In this document: positions 33,377 to 42,940 of the stretch, piece after piece | How positions within the stretch are numbered: the stretch's first letter is position 1 | How the letters are laid out: each line of letters starts with the position of its first letter | DNA from: Mesorhizobium sp. WSM4313 | GTDB taxonomy: Bacteria; Pseudomonadota; Alphaproteobacteria; Rhizobiales; Rhizobiaceae | Assembly: GCF_002294725.1 (NCBI RefSeq) | Contig: NZ_NSFT01000005.1 | Coordinates: forward strand, 248,001 to 312,000 | DNA: 64,000 nucleotides | Direction: 5' to 3' | Position numbers and translations under genes: made by a program | Notes under the pieces: model-generated | Database searches by the model: none | What the model saw: the letters and a program-made list of their open reading frames with translations, nothing else | What the model was told of the DNA's origin: nothing

Positions 33377-34540
33377 TCAGGTGGCGAGCGCGGTCTCGGC
33401 CAGCTTCACCCAATAGCTCATGCCGTGCGGGATGACCTCGTCGTTGAAGTCGTAGGCCGGGTGATGCAGGCCGGCGGAGTCGCCGTTGCCGATGAAGATG
33501 AAGGCGCCGGGGCGCGCTTCCAGCATATAGGAAAAATCCTCGCCGCCCATCACCGGCTGGATGGCGCGGTGAACGTGGCTGTCGCCGGCGATGTCGGCGG
33601 CGATGTCGCCCGCAAACACGGTTTCCTCGGCATGGTTGAAGGTGACAGGGTAATTGGCGTCGTAATCGACCTCGATGGTAGCGCCGAAGGCGGAGGCGAG
33701 GCCGGCGCAGAGTGCGCGAATGCGCTCTTCCGATTTCTTGGCCACTTCTTTCTTCAGCGTGCGCACGGTGCCGGCGATCTCGGCGCTTTCGGGGATGACG
33801 TTATAGGCGTCGCCGGCGTGGAACTTCGTCACCGACACCACCACCGACTCGACCGGATCGGTGCTGCGCGAGGCAATGGTTTGCAGCGCGCCGACCAACT
33901 GGCTGGCGATGACGATCGGGTCGATCGTGCCGTGCGGCATCGCGGCATGGCCGCCGCGGCCCTTGACGGTGATGGTGAATTCGGCGGTCGCGGCCATGAT
34001 CGGGCCGGGCTTGATGGCGAACTGGCCGACCGGCAGGCCCGGCATGTTGTGCATGCCGAACACCTTTTCGATGGCGAAGCGCTCCATCATGCCGTCCTTG
34101 ACCATTTCGTTGCCGCCGCCGCCGCCTTCCTCGGCCGGCTGGAAGATCACCGCCACGGTGCCGGCGAAATTGCGCGTCTCGGCCAGATATTTGGCGGCGC
34201 CCAAGAGCATGGCGGTGTGGCCGTCATGGCCGCAGGCATGCATCTTGCCGGGCACGGTCGAGGCCCACGGCTTGCCGGTGATCTCGTCGATCGGCAGCGC
34301 GTCCATGTCGGCGCGCAGCCCGATGGTCGGGCCATCGCCCTTGCGGCCGCGGATGATGCCGACGACGCCGGTCTTGCCCAGTCCCGTCACCACCTCGTCG
34401 CAGCCGAAGGCCGTCAGCTTCTCGGTGACGAAACCGGCGGTCTGGAAGACGTCGAAATTCAGCTCCGGTGTCTGGTGCAGATGTCGTCGCCAGCCGGCAA
34501 CTTCTTCCTGCATTTGCGCGGCGCGGTTCAGAATCGGCAT
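33377..34540 (-). CDS. M20 family amidohydrolase/metallopeptidase (hippurate-hydrolase type)
   Basis: A 387-residue cytoplasmic enzyme that removes N-acyl groups from amino acids. Metal ligands and catalytic residues appear in MHACGHDGHTAML (Cys/His/Asp/His) and FQPAEEGGGG (Glu pair). The dimerisation domain with GRGGHAAMPH and the final metal His in GLHHPAYDFND are also present. I used ATG 34540, where the conserved N-terminus (RAAQMQEEVAGWRRHLHQTPEL) begins. It is a single gene, convergent with the tRNA on one side and divergent from the D-Ala carboxypeptidase gene on the other. Confidence 0.88.
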   Translation of the reverse strand: MPILNRAAQMQEEVAGWRRHLHQTPELNFDVFQTAGFVTEKLTAFGCDEVVTGLGKTGVVGIIRGRKGDGPTIGLRADMDALPIDEITGKPWASTVPGKMHACGHDGHTAMLLGAAKYLAETRNFAGTVAVIFQPAEEGGGGGNEMVKDGMMERFAIEKVFGMHNMPGLPVGQFAIKPGPIMAATAEFTITVKGRGGHAAMPHGTIDPIVIASQLVGALQTIASRSTDPVESVVVSVTKFHAGDAYNVIPESAEIAGTVRTLKKEVAKKSEERIRALCAGLASAFGATIEVDYDANYPVTFNHAEETVFAGDIAADIAGDSHVHRAIQPVMGGEDFSYMLEARPGAFIFIGNGDSAGLHHPAYDFNDEVIPHGMSYWVKLAETALAT

Positions 34541-34760
34541 GGTCGGTCCATCTCTTGGTTGACTGGCGGCAGTCGGTTCAGGGCCACTGCTCAGCAATTG
34601 TGAATATATGGCACTTTGCCATTTTGGCGTCACATAGGGTAAATAGCACCGCAACAATGCGGCCCGGGGTCGAGGGTCGGGTCGCATTATGCTGGCGATG
34701 GGTAACGAAATCTTACGGAGCCAGCGGCGATCACGGCAAGAGGCGATTTCGGATTTAATC

Positions 34761-35927
34761 ATGCGGCAAAGGCATTTCCTCAACCTGTTGCTGGCAGGCG
34801 CGCTGGCGCTTCCGGTGCTTGCCGGCACGGCGCGCGCCAATCCGGTCGTGCTTTTCGACCTCAAGAGCGGCACTGTGCTGGAGCACCAGGACGCGTTCAA
34901 GCGTTGGTATCCGGCCTCGCTCAGCAAGCTGATGACCGCCTATGTCGCCTTCCGCGCGATCCAGGCCGGCGAGGTGGCGCTCGATTCGCCGATCAAGGTG
35001 ACGAAGCATTCGGCCGGCGAGCCGCCGAGCAAGATGGGCTTCAAGCCGGGTTCGGTGATGCGGCTCGACAATGCGCTGAAGATGATGCTGGTCAAGTCGG
35101 CCAACGACATAGCCATGGCGGTCGGCGAGAATATCGGCGGGTCGCAGGCCGCGTTCGCCGAGCGCATGAACGCCGAGGCGGCCCGGCTCGGCATGGTGGG
35201 CACGCATTTCGTCAATCCGAACGGGCTCTATTCGCCGGACCAGTATACGACCGCGCGCGACCTTGCCGTGCTGGTGACGGCGTTGCGCAATGATTTTCCG
35301 CAATATGCCCCGTGGTTCTCGATCGAAGGCCTTGCCGTCGGCAAGAAGGCGCTCCCGAACTACAATCTCCTGATCGGCCGCTATCCGGGCGCCGACGGCA
35401 TGAAGACCGGCTTCGTCTGCCCGTCCGGCTTCAACATGATCGGCTCGGCGACGCGCAACGGGCGCACGCTCGTCGCCGTGGTGCTTGGCGAAAAATCGGC
35501 GGTCAGCCGCGCCGAAGCGGCGGCAAAGCTGCTCGACCAGGGTTTTGAGATGCCGGCGGTCGGTTCGACCACGCTCGCCGCTCTCAAGCCATATGGCGAC
35601 ACGCTGTCACCCAACGACATGCATGACGAGATCTGCGCGAAAAAGTCGAAGGCGGAGCAATCGGAGGCGGCGCCCGAGGTTGCCGCCAAGAATAAACCGA
35701 AATCGCCCTATCAGGTGAAGCTCGCCCATCCCACGCTCATCGCAGTCGGCCTCGGCGGCGCCACGGGACCCGCGCCCAAGGCGTTCGTCGACCAGACTGA
35801 CCAGAACTATGCCGACGTGCCGCTGCCGATCTGGCGACCGGACAGGCCGGCGCCGCCCGGCGCCGAGCCGCTGGCGACCGCCGCTGCCGGAGCGCAGGGC
35901 GACCAGCCCGTCAAAGCCGCCAACTAG
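34761..35927 (+). CDS. D-alanyl-D-alanine carboxypeptidase (low-molecular-weight PBP)
   Basis: A 388-residue penicillin-binding protein that trims the terminal D-Ala of peptidoglycan pentapeptides. The signal peptide is residues about 1-27 (ending Ala-Arg-Ala). Serine-peptidase motifs are present in order: SLSKL (SxxK), SAN and KTG (MKTGFVC). The C-terminal 110 residues are low-complexity Ala/Lys/Pro rather than the usual beta-sandwich, so membrane anchoring may differ. ATG 34761 begins the signal peptide. The CobW-type gene follows after 8 nt, suggesting one transcript. Confidence 0.87.
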   Translation: MRQRHFLNLLLAGALALPVLAGTARANPVVLFDLKSGTVLEHQDAFKRWYPASLSKLMTAYVAFRAIQAGEVALDSPIKVTKHSAGEPPSKMGFKPGSVMRLDNALKMMLVKSANDIAMAVGENIGGSQAAFAERMNAEAARLGMVGTHFVNPNGLYSPDQYTTARDLAVLVTALRNDFPQYAPWFSIEGLAVGKKALPNYNLLIGRYPGADGMKTGFVCPSGFNMIGSATRNGRTLVAVVLGEKSAVSRAEAAAKLLDQGFEMPAVGSTTLAALKPYGDTLSPNDMHDEICAKKSKAEQSEAAPEVAAKNKPKSPYQVKLAHPTLIAVGLGGATGPAPKAFVDQTDQNYADVPLPIWRPDRPAPPGAEPLATAAAGAQGDQPVKAAN

Positions 35928-35935
35928 GCAAACCA

Positions 35936-37042
35936 ATGAGCAGCTTTCCCATTCCCGTTTCGGTGCTCACCGGCTTTCTCGGCGCCGGCAAGACGACGCT
36001 GCTCAATCGGCTGCTCAAGGATCCGGCGCTTGCCGATACGGCGGTGATCATCAACGAGTTCGGCGAGGTGGCGATCGACCATCTGCTGGTGGAGCAGGCT
36101 TCGGACGGCATCATCCAGCTTTCCGACGGCTGCCTCTGCTGCACGGTGCGCGGCGACCTGGTCGATACGCTCGCCGATCTGGTCGACCGGCTGCAGACCG
36201 GCCGTATCGCGAAATTGGCCCGTGTCGTCGTCGAGACGACGGGCCTGGCCGATCCGGCACCGGTGCTGCAGTCGATCATGGCGCATCCGGCGCTGGTGCA
36301 GGCGTTCCGGCTCGACGGCGTCATCACGCTGGTCGACGCCGTCAACGGCGAGGCGACGCTGGAGGCCCATGTCGAGGCGGTGAAACAGGCCGCGGTGGCC
36401 GACCGCGTCGTGCTGACCAAGACCGATCTTGCGGACGCGGCCGCAGTCGAGGCGTTGCGGGCAAGGCTCAAGCAGATCAATCCGGGCGCCGTCGTGCTCG
36501 ATGTCGAGGAAGCCGGCGCCGCGGCGCTGTTCAATTGCGGGCTCTATGATCCTGAAACCAAGTCCGCCGACGTGCGGCGCTGGCTTGGCGAGGAGGCGGC
36601 GCACGACCATGATCACGACCATCACCACCATGACGGCGACCATGATCGCCACCACCATCATGAGCATCGCCACGACACGCGCGTGCGCTCGCACTCGCTT
36701 GTCCATGACGGCCCGGTGCCGTTCTCGGCGATCGAGATGTTCCTCGACCTGCTGCGCTCGACGCATGGCGAGAAACTCCTGCGCATGAAGGGTGTCATCG
36801 AACTCGCGGAGGATCCCTTGCGGCCGCTGGTCATCCATGGCGTGCAGAAGATCCTGCATCCGCCGGCGAGACTGCCGGCCTGGCCCGACGGCCAGCGCGG
36901 CACCAGGCTGGTGCTGATCACGCTCGACATGCCGGATGACTATATCCAGCGGCTGTTCGCCGCCTTCACCAACAAGCCGTCGATCGACACGCCGGACCGC
37001 GCGGCGTTGGAAGCCAATCCGTTGGCGATTGCCGGGCTTTAA
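35936..37042 (+). CDS. CobW/ZNG1-family GTPase metallochaperone
   Basis: A 368-residue G3E-family GTPase. The P-loop is GFLGAGKTT (residues 13-21), the family metal-binding motif is GCLCC (CxCC) near residue 66, and the NEFGEV and guanine-specificity TKTD motifs are present. A linker of about 35 residues made mostly of His and Asp (36600-36680) binds metal ions. The C-terminal CobW domain follows. Such proteins load zinc or cobalt into client enzymes. It lies 8 nt after the D-Ala carboxypeptidase gene, although related carboxypeptidases are not zinc enzymes. The cobaltochelatase genes in this window are 14 kb away, so a zinc role is as likely as cobalamin. Confidence 0.88.
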   Translation: MSSFPIPVSVLTGFLGAGKTTLLNRLLKDPALADTAVIINEFGEVAIDHLLVEQASDGIIQLSDGCLCCTVRGDLVDTLADLVDRLQTGRIAKLARVVVETTGLADPAPVLQSIMAHPALVQAFRLDGVITLVDAVNGEATLEAHVEAVKQAAVADRVVLTKTDLADAAAVEALRARLKQINPGAVVLDVEEAGAAALFNCGLYDPETKSADVRRWLGEEAAHDHDHDHHHHDGDHDRHHHHEHRHDTRVRSHSLVHDGPVPFSAIEMFLDLLRSTHGEKLLRMKGVIELAEDPLRPLVIHGVQKILHPPARLPAWPDGQRGTRLVLITLDMPDDYIQRLFAAFTNKPSIDTPDRAALEANPLAIAGL

Positions 37043-37296
37043 GCTGAAGCAAGCAGGTCAGCCGCGTTGCCGCGCTCCACCAGGAAGCGGTGGCCGCCAG
37101 TGACGGCCGCCGTCTCGAGCAGCTGGTGGCCGGCATCGGCGCAGAAGGCCGGGATGTCGATCACCGCCAGCGGATCGGTGGTTTCGAGCCACAGCCGAGC
37201 GCCGGGTCGCATCGCAGCCAGCCGCTTGCGGGCCTTCAGCACCGGCAACGGACAGTTCAGTCCCTTGAGATCGTAGATGGCGGGCGGCTTTGCCAA
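37039..37296 (-). CDS. TusA-family sulfurtransferase
   Basis: An 85-residue protein of the TusA/SirA fold. The catalytic CPxP motif appears as GLNCPLPVLKARK, with the sulfur-carrying Cys at about residue 15. It relays persulfide sulfur, for example to tRNA thiolation or cofactor synthesis. Its end overlaps the convergent CobW-type gene by 4 nt. It lies 9 nt after the YafK-type gene on the same strand, so the two are probably cotranscribed. Confidence 0.87.
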   Translation of the reverse strand: MAKPPAIYDLKGLNCPLPVLKARKRLAAMRPGARLWLETTDPLAVIDIPAFCADAGHQLLETAAVTGGHRFLVERGNAADLLASA

Positions 37297-37305
37297 GCGG
37301 AAGTC

Positions 37306-38604
37306 TCAGCCGCCGAACATGCCGAGAAGCTTCTTCTTCAGCTTCGACACGGTGCCCTGGTCGGCGTCGGCGGCGGCCTGCGTTTCCTGCGCCGGCTGGG
37401 CGGGCGCAGCCTCGACGCCAGCGGTGACGACCGGCTGCTGCGCCGCCTGCTTGGCGGCTTCCTTCTCGGCCAGCGCCTGCTGCTTGGCCGCTTCCTTGGC
37501 GGCCTTGGCCGCCTCGATCGCGGCCAGGCGCTGCTCTTCGGCCTTGCGCTTGGCTTCCTTCTGCGCGTCGGCTGCTGCCATCTTGCGGCCGAGCGGGGAA
37601 TCGATGCGGCCCATGCGGGTCGTTTCCGTCACCGAGCCGTCGGCATTCAGCGACGGCGGCTCGATCGGCACGCGCTCGCCGCGGGCGCGGCGCTTCGACC
37701 AGTCGGAAACGATGCTCGCTTCCTTAATGCCGGCAATCGTCGGCTTCGGCGGCGGCGTGCTGGAATTGACGGCTGCTTTGAAGGCCGCGTCATAACGCTT
37801 CTCGTAGTCGGCGTAGGCCGTTTTCAACGAGTCAGGCTGCATGGTCGCGGGGCAGGGGCCGGTCGGGTCGAAGGTCGTGCCTTCCGGCGCCACCTGGTTG
37901 AAGACGTAGCGCTTCTCGCAGACGTCGACCTTCGGCGGCACCTTGGTGATCTCGAAATTGTCGTAGCCGACCTTCAGCATCTTCCAGAACTCGTAGTTCG
38001 GGTCGTTGCGGTAGCGCGCCATGTTGGCGGCGGTCATGCGGAACGGAAAGGCCTGGATTTGGAACTCGGTCTGGCCGCCTTGGAAGGCGTCGCGGCCGAA
38101 GGCATAGATCTGCTCGATCTGGGCATCGGTCATCGAATAGCAGCCGGACGACGAACAAGCGCCATGAACCATCAGGTTCTGACCGGTGCGGCCATTGGCG
38201 CGGTCATAGGCGTTGGGGAAGCCGATGTTGAAAGACAGATGGTAATTCGAGCGCGGATTCATCTGCGACGGACGCACCGTATAGAAGCCTTCCGGCGCCT
38301 GGCGGTCGCCCTCGGTGTATTTGGGGCCGAGCTTTCCCGACCATTTGCAGATGTCGTAGGTGGCGACGAGATCGTAGCGGCCATTGGTCTTGGCCTTCCA
38401 GATCTCAAGCTTGCCTTCTTCCTTGAAGATGCGCGCCATCACCGAAGAGGTGCGCACCATGCCCTTGGCCTTCATGTCGGCAAGGATCTTGTCGGGCAAC
38501 GGCTTGTTGGCCTCCGGCGCGAAGTCCTTCATCGACGAATCGTTGCAGCCGGCGACGCCGATGGCGGCGATCAGGATTCCGGTGCGGGCAAGCTTGGCAA
38601 ACAT
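37306..38604 (-). CDS. L,D-transpeptidase family lipoprotein (YafK type)
   Basis: A 432-residue predicted lipoprotein. The signal peptide has a lipobox ending Val-Ala-Gly-Cys20. The YkuD-like catalytic region carries MVHGACSSSGCYSMTD, with His and nucleophile Cys in the YafK arrangement. The C-terminal 130 residues are a Lys/Ala/Glu-rich coiled-coil-like tail (KMAAADAQKEAKRKAEEQRL and onward) that could bind peptidoglycan or another envelope part. It differs from the small periplasmic L,D-transpeptidase at 12938. Second gene of its strand run is TusA. Confidence 0.85.
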   Translation of the reverse strand: MFAKLARTGILIAAIGVAGCNDSSMKDFAPEANKPLPDKILADMKAKGMVRTSSVMARIFKEEGKLEIWKAKTNGRYDLVATYDICKWSGKLGPKYTEGDRQAPEGFYTVRPSQMNPRSNYHLSFNIGFPNAYDRANGRTGQNLMVHGACSSSGCYSMTDAQIEQIYAFGRDAFQGGQTEFQIQAFPFRMTAANMARYRNDPNYEFWKMLKVGYDNFEITKVPPKVDVCEKRYVFNQVAPEGTTFDPTGPCPATMQPDSLKTAYADYEKRYDAAFKAAVNSSTPPPKPTIAGIKEASIVSDWSKRRARGERVPIEPPSLNADGSVTETTRMGRIDSPLGRKMAAADAQKEAKRKAEEQRLAAIEAAKAAKEAAKQQALAEKEAAKQAAQQPVVTAGVEAAPAQPAQETQAAADADQGTVSKLKKKLLGMFGG

Positions 38605-38824
38605 CGATACGGCTACGTCTCTTCTCTCGGGCCAACGGCTGTCGGCATGGCCAGGCCCATAGGCTGAACACCAGTGGACCGTAAGCCCGTTAACCTTGAA
38701 AATTCCTTACCGCAAGCCTTGGCAAACCCCTCACGGCGATTTCCATTGAGCCGAATCCGGCGGCATTTTTGTGGCGGAATTGCTTATTCCGGCCACAGTT
38801 GAACGTCTTGCCGGACTTAAGAGG

Positions 38825-39775
38825 TCAAAGGCTGCGGCCCATAGCCAGGTATTTCTCGCGGCGCTGCTCGCGAAAATCGGTGTTGGCGCCGGCGAAATCC
38901 TTCATCGTCCTGGCGATGAGGTCGCCGGTCGAGGCAATCACCGTTTCCGGCGCGCGCTGGGCGCCGCCCATCGGCTCGGGAATGATGGCGTCGATGATCT
39001 TCATCTCGAGAAGATCCTGCGCGGTGATCTTCATGTTGGTCGCCGCGTCCCTCGAGCGCGTGGTGTCGCGCCACAGGATCGAGGCGGCGCCTTCGGGCGA
39101 GATCACCGAATAGATGGCATGCTCCAGCATATAGACGCGATTGGCGGTGGCGATCGCGATGGCGCCGCCGGAACCGCCTTCGCCGATGACCACCGAGATC
39201 GACGGCACTTTCAGCGCCAGGCAGGCCGAGGTTGAGCGCGCAATCGCTTCGGCCTGGCCGCGCTCCTCGGCGCCGACGCCGGGATAGGCGCCGGCCGTGT
39301 CGACCAGCGTCAGGAGCGGGATCTGGAAGCGGTCGGCCAATTCCATCAGGCGCACCGCCTTGCGGTAGCCCTCCGGCCGCACCGAGCCGAAATTGTGCTT
39401 GATGCGGCTTGCGGTGTCCGAGCCCTTTTCCTGGCCGATGATCGCCACCGGCTCGCCGCGAAAACGCGCGAAGCCGCCGACAATCGCCTGGTCGTCACCG
39501 AAATTGCGGTCGCCGGCCAAAGGCGTGAAATCGGTGAACAGCCCTTTGATGTAGTCGACACAATGCGGGCGGTCGGGATGGCGCGCGACCTGCACCTTCT
39601 GCCAGGGCGTGAGCGCCTTGTAGAGGTCGCGCAAAGCGTCGCGCGAGCGCTTTTCCAGCCTGCTGATCTCTTCGCCGACATCGACCGCCTCGCCGTTCTC
39701 GGCAAGCTTCTTCAGCTCAAGGATCTTGAGCTCCAGATCCTGCACCGGCTTTTCAAAGTCGAGGTAGTTGTACAT
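38825..39775 (-). CDS. accA: Acetyl-CoA carboxylase carboxyltransferase subunit alpha
   Basis: A 316-residue subunit that, with AccD, moves CO2 from biotin to acetyl-CoA in fatty-acid synthesis. Recognised by [18 protein letters not shown] at the N-terminus, [27 protein letters not shown], the [20 protein letters not shown] segment and [11 protein letters not shown]. The length matches the family. ATG 39775 is the conserved start. It follows xerD on the same strand after about 100 nt. Confidence 0.95.
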   Translation of the reverse strand: MYNYLDFEKPVQDLELKILELKKLAENGEAVDVGEEISRLEKRSRDALRDLYKALTPWQKVQVARHPDRPHCVDYIKGLFTDFTPLAGDRNFGDDQAIVGGFARFRGEPVAIIGQEKGSDTASRIKHNFGSVRPEGYRKAVRLMELADRFQIPLLTLVDTAGAYPGVGAEERGQAEAIARSTSACLALKVPSISVVIGEGGSGGAIAIATANRVYMLEHAIYSVISPEGAASILWRDTTRSRDAATNMKITAQDLLEMKIIDAIIPEPMGGAQRAPETVIASTGDLIARTMKDFAGANTDFREQRREKYLAMGRSL

Positions 39776-39875
39776 GCTTGAGCGGACCGATCCGTCGGAA
39801 GGCAAATGGCTGGCGGAACCGCTGAAATGCCGGCTCCGGGCGGTGGAACGTCGCCCTCACATAGCGATATGAGGC

Positions 39876-40790
39876 CTAGTCGGCAAGCGGGTGATGATCG
39901 TTGACCAGCCGCATCAGCCGCTCCTCCAGCACATGGGTGTAGATCTGCGTGGTCGAGATGTCGGCATGGCCAAGAAGTTGCTGAACGGCTCTGAGATCGG
40001 CGCCGTTCTGCAGGAGATGGCTGGCAAAAGCATGGCGAAGCACATGCGGCGAGATCTTCGCCGACGCTATGCCGGACCGCGCGGCCAAGCCCTTGAGATC
40101 CCGGGCGAAGACTTGCCGGGAGAGATGGCCGCTGTCGGAAGAGGCCGGAAACAGGAACGGGCTCTCGGCAAAGGCCGGCCGCTCGGCCCTTGCGGCGAGC
40201 CAGGCGCGCATGGCGGCGCGCGCCTTGGTCGAGAGCGGCACCATGCGTTCCTTGTCGCCCTTGCCGCGCACCATGAAGAAGCGATCGTCGCGCAGCGCCA
40301 CCGTGACCGGCAGGCCGACCAGTTCCGACACGCGCAAGCCCGTTGCGTAGAGCACTTCGACCAGCGCGTGCAGGCGCAATGCGGCCAGCCTGTCGCCGTC
40401 CGGCCCGGATTCTCCGGCTTCCTGCGCTGCCCGGTCGAGCAGGCGCCCGGTCTCGGCTTCGCTCATCGTCTTCGGCAGCGGCCGGCCCTTGCGCGGGCTG
40501 TCCAGCGTGCCGGTCGGGTCGTCGCCGCGCAGCCCTTCGGCGTAGAGGAATTTGAAGAACTGGCGGATCGCCGACAATTTGCGCGCCTGCGAGGTCGGCG
40601 CGAAGCCGCGCGCGGCGATGTCGTCGAGATAGGCGCGGATGTCGGCCGATCCCGCGCCCGCCAGTCCGCCCTTGATCGCCTCGGAAGCGTCCTCCAGGTC
40701 GCGGCGATAGGACGAAAGCGTGTTCTCGGCCGCGCCTCGCTCGGCGCTCATCATCTCGAGGAAGGCTTCGATGCGGGCGGCGCTGTTCAT
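39876..40790 (-). CDS. xerD: Tyrosine recombinase XerD
   Basis: A 304-residue site-specific recombinase that resolves chromosome dimers with XerC. The N-terminal SAM-like DNA-binding domain spans about residues 1-90. The catalytic set is visible in the second half: Arg in [11 protein letters not shown], Lys in [14 protein letters not shown], His-x-x-Arg in [14 protein letters not shown], His in [16 protein letters not shown] and the nucleophile Tyr in the same stretch. Its place beside accA and aroK is the usual chromosomal one, so it is the housekeeping enzyme and not an element integrase. Confidence 0.92.
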   Translation of the reverse strand: MNSAARIEAFLEMMSAERGAAENTLSSYRRDLEDASEAIKGGLAGAGSADIRAYLDDIAARGFAPTSQARKLSAIRQFFKFLYAEGLRGDDPTGTLDSPRKGRPLPKTMSEAETGRLLDRAAQEAGESGPDGDRLAALRLHALVEVLYATGLRVSELVGLPVTVALRDDRFFMVRGKGDKERMVPLSTKARAAMRAWLAARAERPAFAESPFLFPASSDSGHLSRQVFARDLKGLAARSGIASAKISPHVLRHAFASHLLQNGADLRAVQQLLGHADISTTQIYTHVLEERLMRLVNDHHPLAD

Positions 40791-40825
40791 TCGGCCGGGA
40801 TCAGCTCTTTGTCGGTGTTCGTGGG

Positions 40826-40978
40826 TCAGTTTTTCTTCGGGTTGAGCTTTTCAGCCGGAATGCGGATGCTCATTTCGGCCTTTTTCGGCTCCACGAACAT
40901 CGCCAGCGCGAACATCGCGCCATAGGCAATGCCAGCAAGAACCGCCAGCGTCACGACGAAGCGAAACAAAGTCGGCAT
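40826..40978 (-). CDS. Conserved small membrane protein, 50 aa
   Basis: A short frame starting [20 protein letters not shown], with one membrane helix at about residues 6-28 and a short soluble tail ([21 protein letters not shown]). It lies between xerD and aroK, 35 nt upstream of xerD on the same strand. I recall small proteins of this type at the same place in other Rhizobiales. Unknown function; perhaps cotranscribed with xerD. Confidence 0.6.
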   Translation of the reverse strand: MPTLFRFVVTLAVLAGIAYGAMFALAMFVEPKKAEMSIRIPAEKLNPKKN

Positions 40979-41168
40979 TCAATTTTCGCCCGTCTTGTTG
41001 TTCTGCTTTTCCAAAGCCCTGTGCCCTTATGGGACGCCGATCCGGCCAATTCAAGCAGGAAGGATTCTGGTGAACAGGAGGTTTTGCCGGGGAAGCTTCG
41101 CGGCCGTTTGTCCGGCCGTGCTTGACGCAAACAGGCTTTTGATGTCGATACGGCGCAAAGAGGCCCCG

Positions 41169-41798
41169 ATGAACGCTCTGCCACCAAATCCGACGGACGA
41201 AGGCCGCGCCGCGCTGATCGAACGGCTCGGAAGCCGGTCGATCGTCTTCGTCGGACTGATGGGCGCCGGCAAGACCGCGATCGGCCGCAAGGTGGCGGCG
41301 ATGCTGTCGTTGCCCTTCATGGACAGCGACCAGGAGATCGAAAGCGTCTCGCGCATGACGGTGCCGGAGTTGTTCGAGCGCTATGGCGAGCCGGAATTCC
41401 GGGCGCTGGAGCAGCGCGTGATCCTGCGCCTGCTGGAGAACGGCCCGCAAGTGCTGTCGACCGGCGGCGGCGCCTTCATGAACGCGCAGACGCGCGAGGC
41501 GATTTCCGCGCATGGCATATCGGTCTGGCTGAAGGCCGATCTGGACCTGTTGATGGAACGCGTCTCCAAGAAGCAGAACCGGCCGCTGCTCAAGAATCCC
41601 GATCCGCGGGGTGTGCTGGAGCGGCTGATGGGCGAGCGCTATCCGGTCTATGCCATCGCCGACCTGACTGTGCCGACGCGCGACGACCGCAAGGAGATCA
41701 TCGCCAGCGAAGTCGTCGCGGCGCTTTGCGCCCATCTCGGCATCGACGCGATCGCAACGGGCGCTACGAGCGCCACAACTGGCGAGATTCAATCGTGA
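41169..41798 (+). CDS. aroK: Shikimate kinase
   Basis: A 209-residue kinase that phosphorylates shikimate at the 3-OH. Walker A is [11 protein letters not shown]; the shikimate-binding Asp and Arg lie in FMDSDQEIE and [10 protein letters not shown]; the GGG motif is STGGGAF; and the lid has NRPLLK. AGAGG precedes ATG 41169; an ATG at 41142 in frame would add nine residues. The aroB start overlaps its end (GTGA). Confidence 0.93.
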   Translation: MNALPPNPTDEGRAALIERLGSRSIVFVGLMGAGKTAIGRKVAAMLSLPFMDSDQEIESVSRMTVPELFERYGEPEFRALEQRVILRLLENGPQVLSTGGGAFMNAQTREAISAHGISVWLKADLDLLMERVSKKQNRPLLKNPDPRGVLERLMGERYPVYAIADLTVPTRDDRKEIIASEVVAALCAHLGIDAIATGATSATTGEIQS

Positions 41799-42940
41799 GC
41801 GATGCCGAACCGGTGAAGGTCGAGGTCGGGCTCGGCGACCGCGCCTATGATATATTGATCGGCTCAGGATTGCTGGCGCGTTCCGGCGAGGAGATCGCGC
41901 GCCGGCTTCCTGGTACCCGCGCGGCCATCGTCACCGACGAGAATGTCGCCGCCGCACATCTCGATACGCTGAAGGCTGGGTTGGACAAAGGCGGCATCCA
42001 GTCCGCCGTCATCAAGCTGCCTGCGGGCGAGAAGACCAAGAGTTTCGTCCATCTGGAGGAAGTGGTCGACGGCGTGCTCGCGGCAAGGCTCGAACGCCGC
42101 GACGTGGTGATCGCGCTCGGCGGCGGCGTCATCGGCGACCTCGCCGGCTTTGCTTCCGGCATTGTGCGCCGCGGCATGAATTTCGTGCAGATACCGACCT
42201 CGCTGCTGGCGCAGGTCGATTCTTCCGTCGGCGGCAAGACCGGCATCAACAGCGCGCGCGGCAAGAACCTCGTCGGCGTCTTCCACCAGCCCAGGCTGGT
42301 GCTTGCCGACACCCAGGTGCTCGACACGCTGCCGATCCGCGAGTTCCGCGCCGGCTATGCCGAGCTTGCCAAATACGGGCTGATCGACCGCCCGGCCTTC
42401 TTCGCCTGGCTTGAACAGAACTGGGGGCAAGTCTTTGCCGGCGGTCCGGCGCGGGTCGAGGCGATCGCCGAGGCCTGCCGCGCCAAGGCCGACGTCGTTG
42501 CCCGCGACGAGTTCGAGACCGGCGACCGCGCCTTGCTCAATCTCGGCCACACTTTCGGTCATGCGCTCGAAGCCGCCACGCAGTATGACGGGAGCCGGCT
42601 GGTCCATGGCGAAGGCGTCGCCATCGGCATGGCGCTGGCGCACCGCTTCTCGGCGCGTCTCAACCTGGCGAGCCCGGACGACGCGGAGCGCGTCGAAGCG
42701 CATCTGCGCGCCGTCGGCCTGCCCTGGCGGATGGCCGACATTCCAGGCGAGCTGCCGGACGCCGAGGCGTTGCTCGGCTTCATCACCCAGGACAAGAAGG
42801 TCTCGCGCGGCGCGCTGACCTTCATCCTGACGCGCGGCATCGGCCAGGCTTTCATCGCCAAGGACGTGCCGTCGTCGGAAGTGCTCTCCTTCCTCATCTC
42901 GAGCCATCCCGGATGGCTCGAGATGAGCCATCCCAGATGA
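41795..42940 (+). CDS. aroB: 3-dehydroquinate synthase
   Basis: A 381-residue NAD- and metal-dependent enzyme turning DAHP into 3-dehydroquinate. Visible are [47 protein letters not shown], and the metal-binding GHTFGHALE and [14 protein letters not shown] 41795 overlaps the aroK stop by 4 nt. The last dozen codons lie in a perfect palindrome (42894-42926) and encode a tail ([13 protein letters not shown]) without a family counterpart. The CBS-domain gene starts inside its stop (ATGA). Confidence 0.93.
   Translation: MSDAEPVKVEVGLGDRAYDILIGSGLLARSGEEIARRLPGTRAAIVTDENVAAAHLDTLKAGLDKGGIQSAVIKLPAGEKTKSFVHLEEVVDGVLAARLERRDVVIALGGGVIGDLAGFASGIVRRGMNFVQIPTSLLAQVDSSVGGKTGINSARGKNLVGVFHQPRLVLADTQVLDTLPIREFRAGYAELAKYGLIDRPAFFAWLEQNWGQVFAGGPARVEAIAEACRAKADVVARDEFETGDRALLNLGHTFGHALEAATQYDGSRLVHGEGVAIGMALAHRFSARLNLASPDDAERVEAHLRAVGLPWRMADIPGELPDAEALLGFITQDKKVSRGALTFILTRGIGQAFIAKDVPSSEVLSFLISSHPGWLEMSHPR
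42894..42926. repeat. Perfect 33-bp palindrome within the 3' end of aroB
   Basis: The arms TCATCTCGAGCCATCC and GGATGGCTCGAGATGA are exact complements around one C. A partial third unit, GCCATCCC, follows. It lies inside the coding region, is translated in frame, and ends 11 nt before the CBS-domain gene start. It looks like an extragenic palindrome that became coding. Confidence 0.8.

Noticed and set aside
36600..36680. Short-period repeats of CACCAT/GATCAC type suggesting a CRISPR-like or tandem array
   Set aside because: They are His/Asp codons of the CobW metal-binding linker, in frame and irregular; no CRISPR array was seen in the window.
39876..40790. Tyrosine recombinase as a possible element integrase
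   Set aside because: Full XerD-like protein in the usual core position by accA and aroK, with no attachment-like repeats or cargo beside it.
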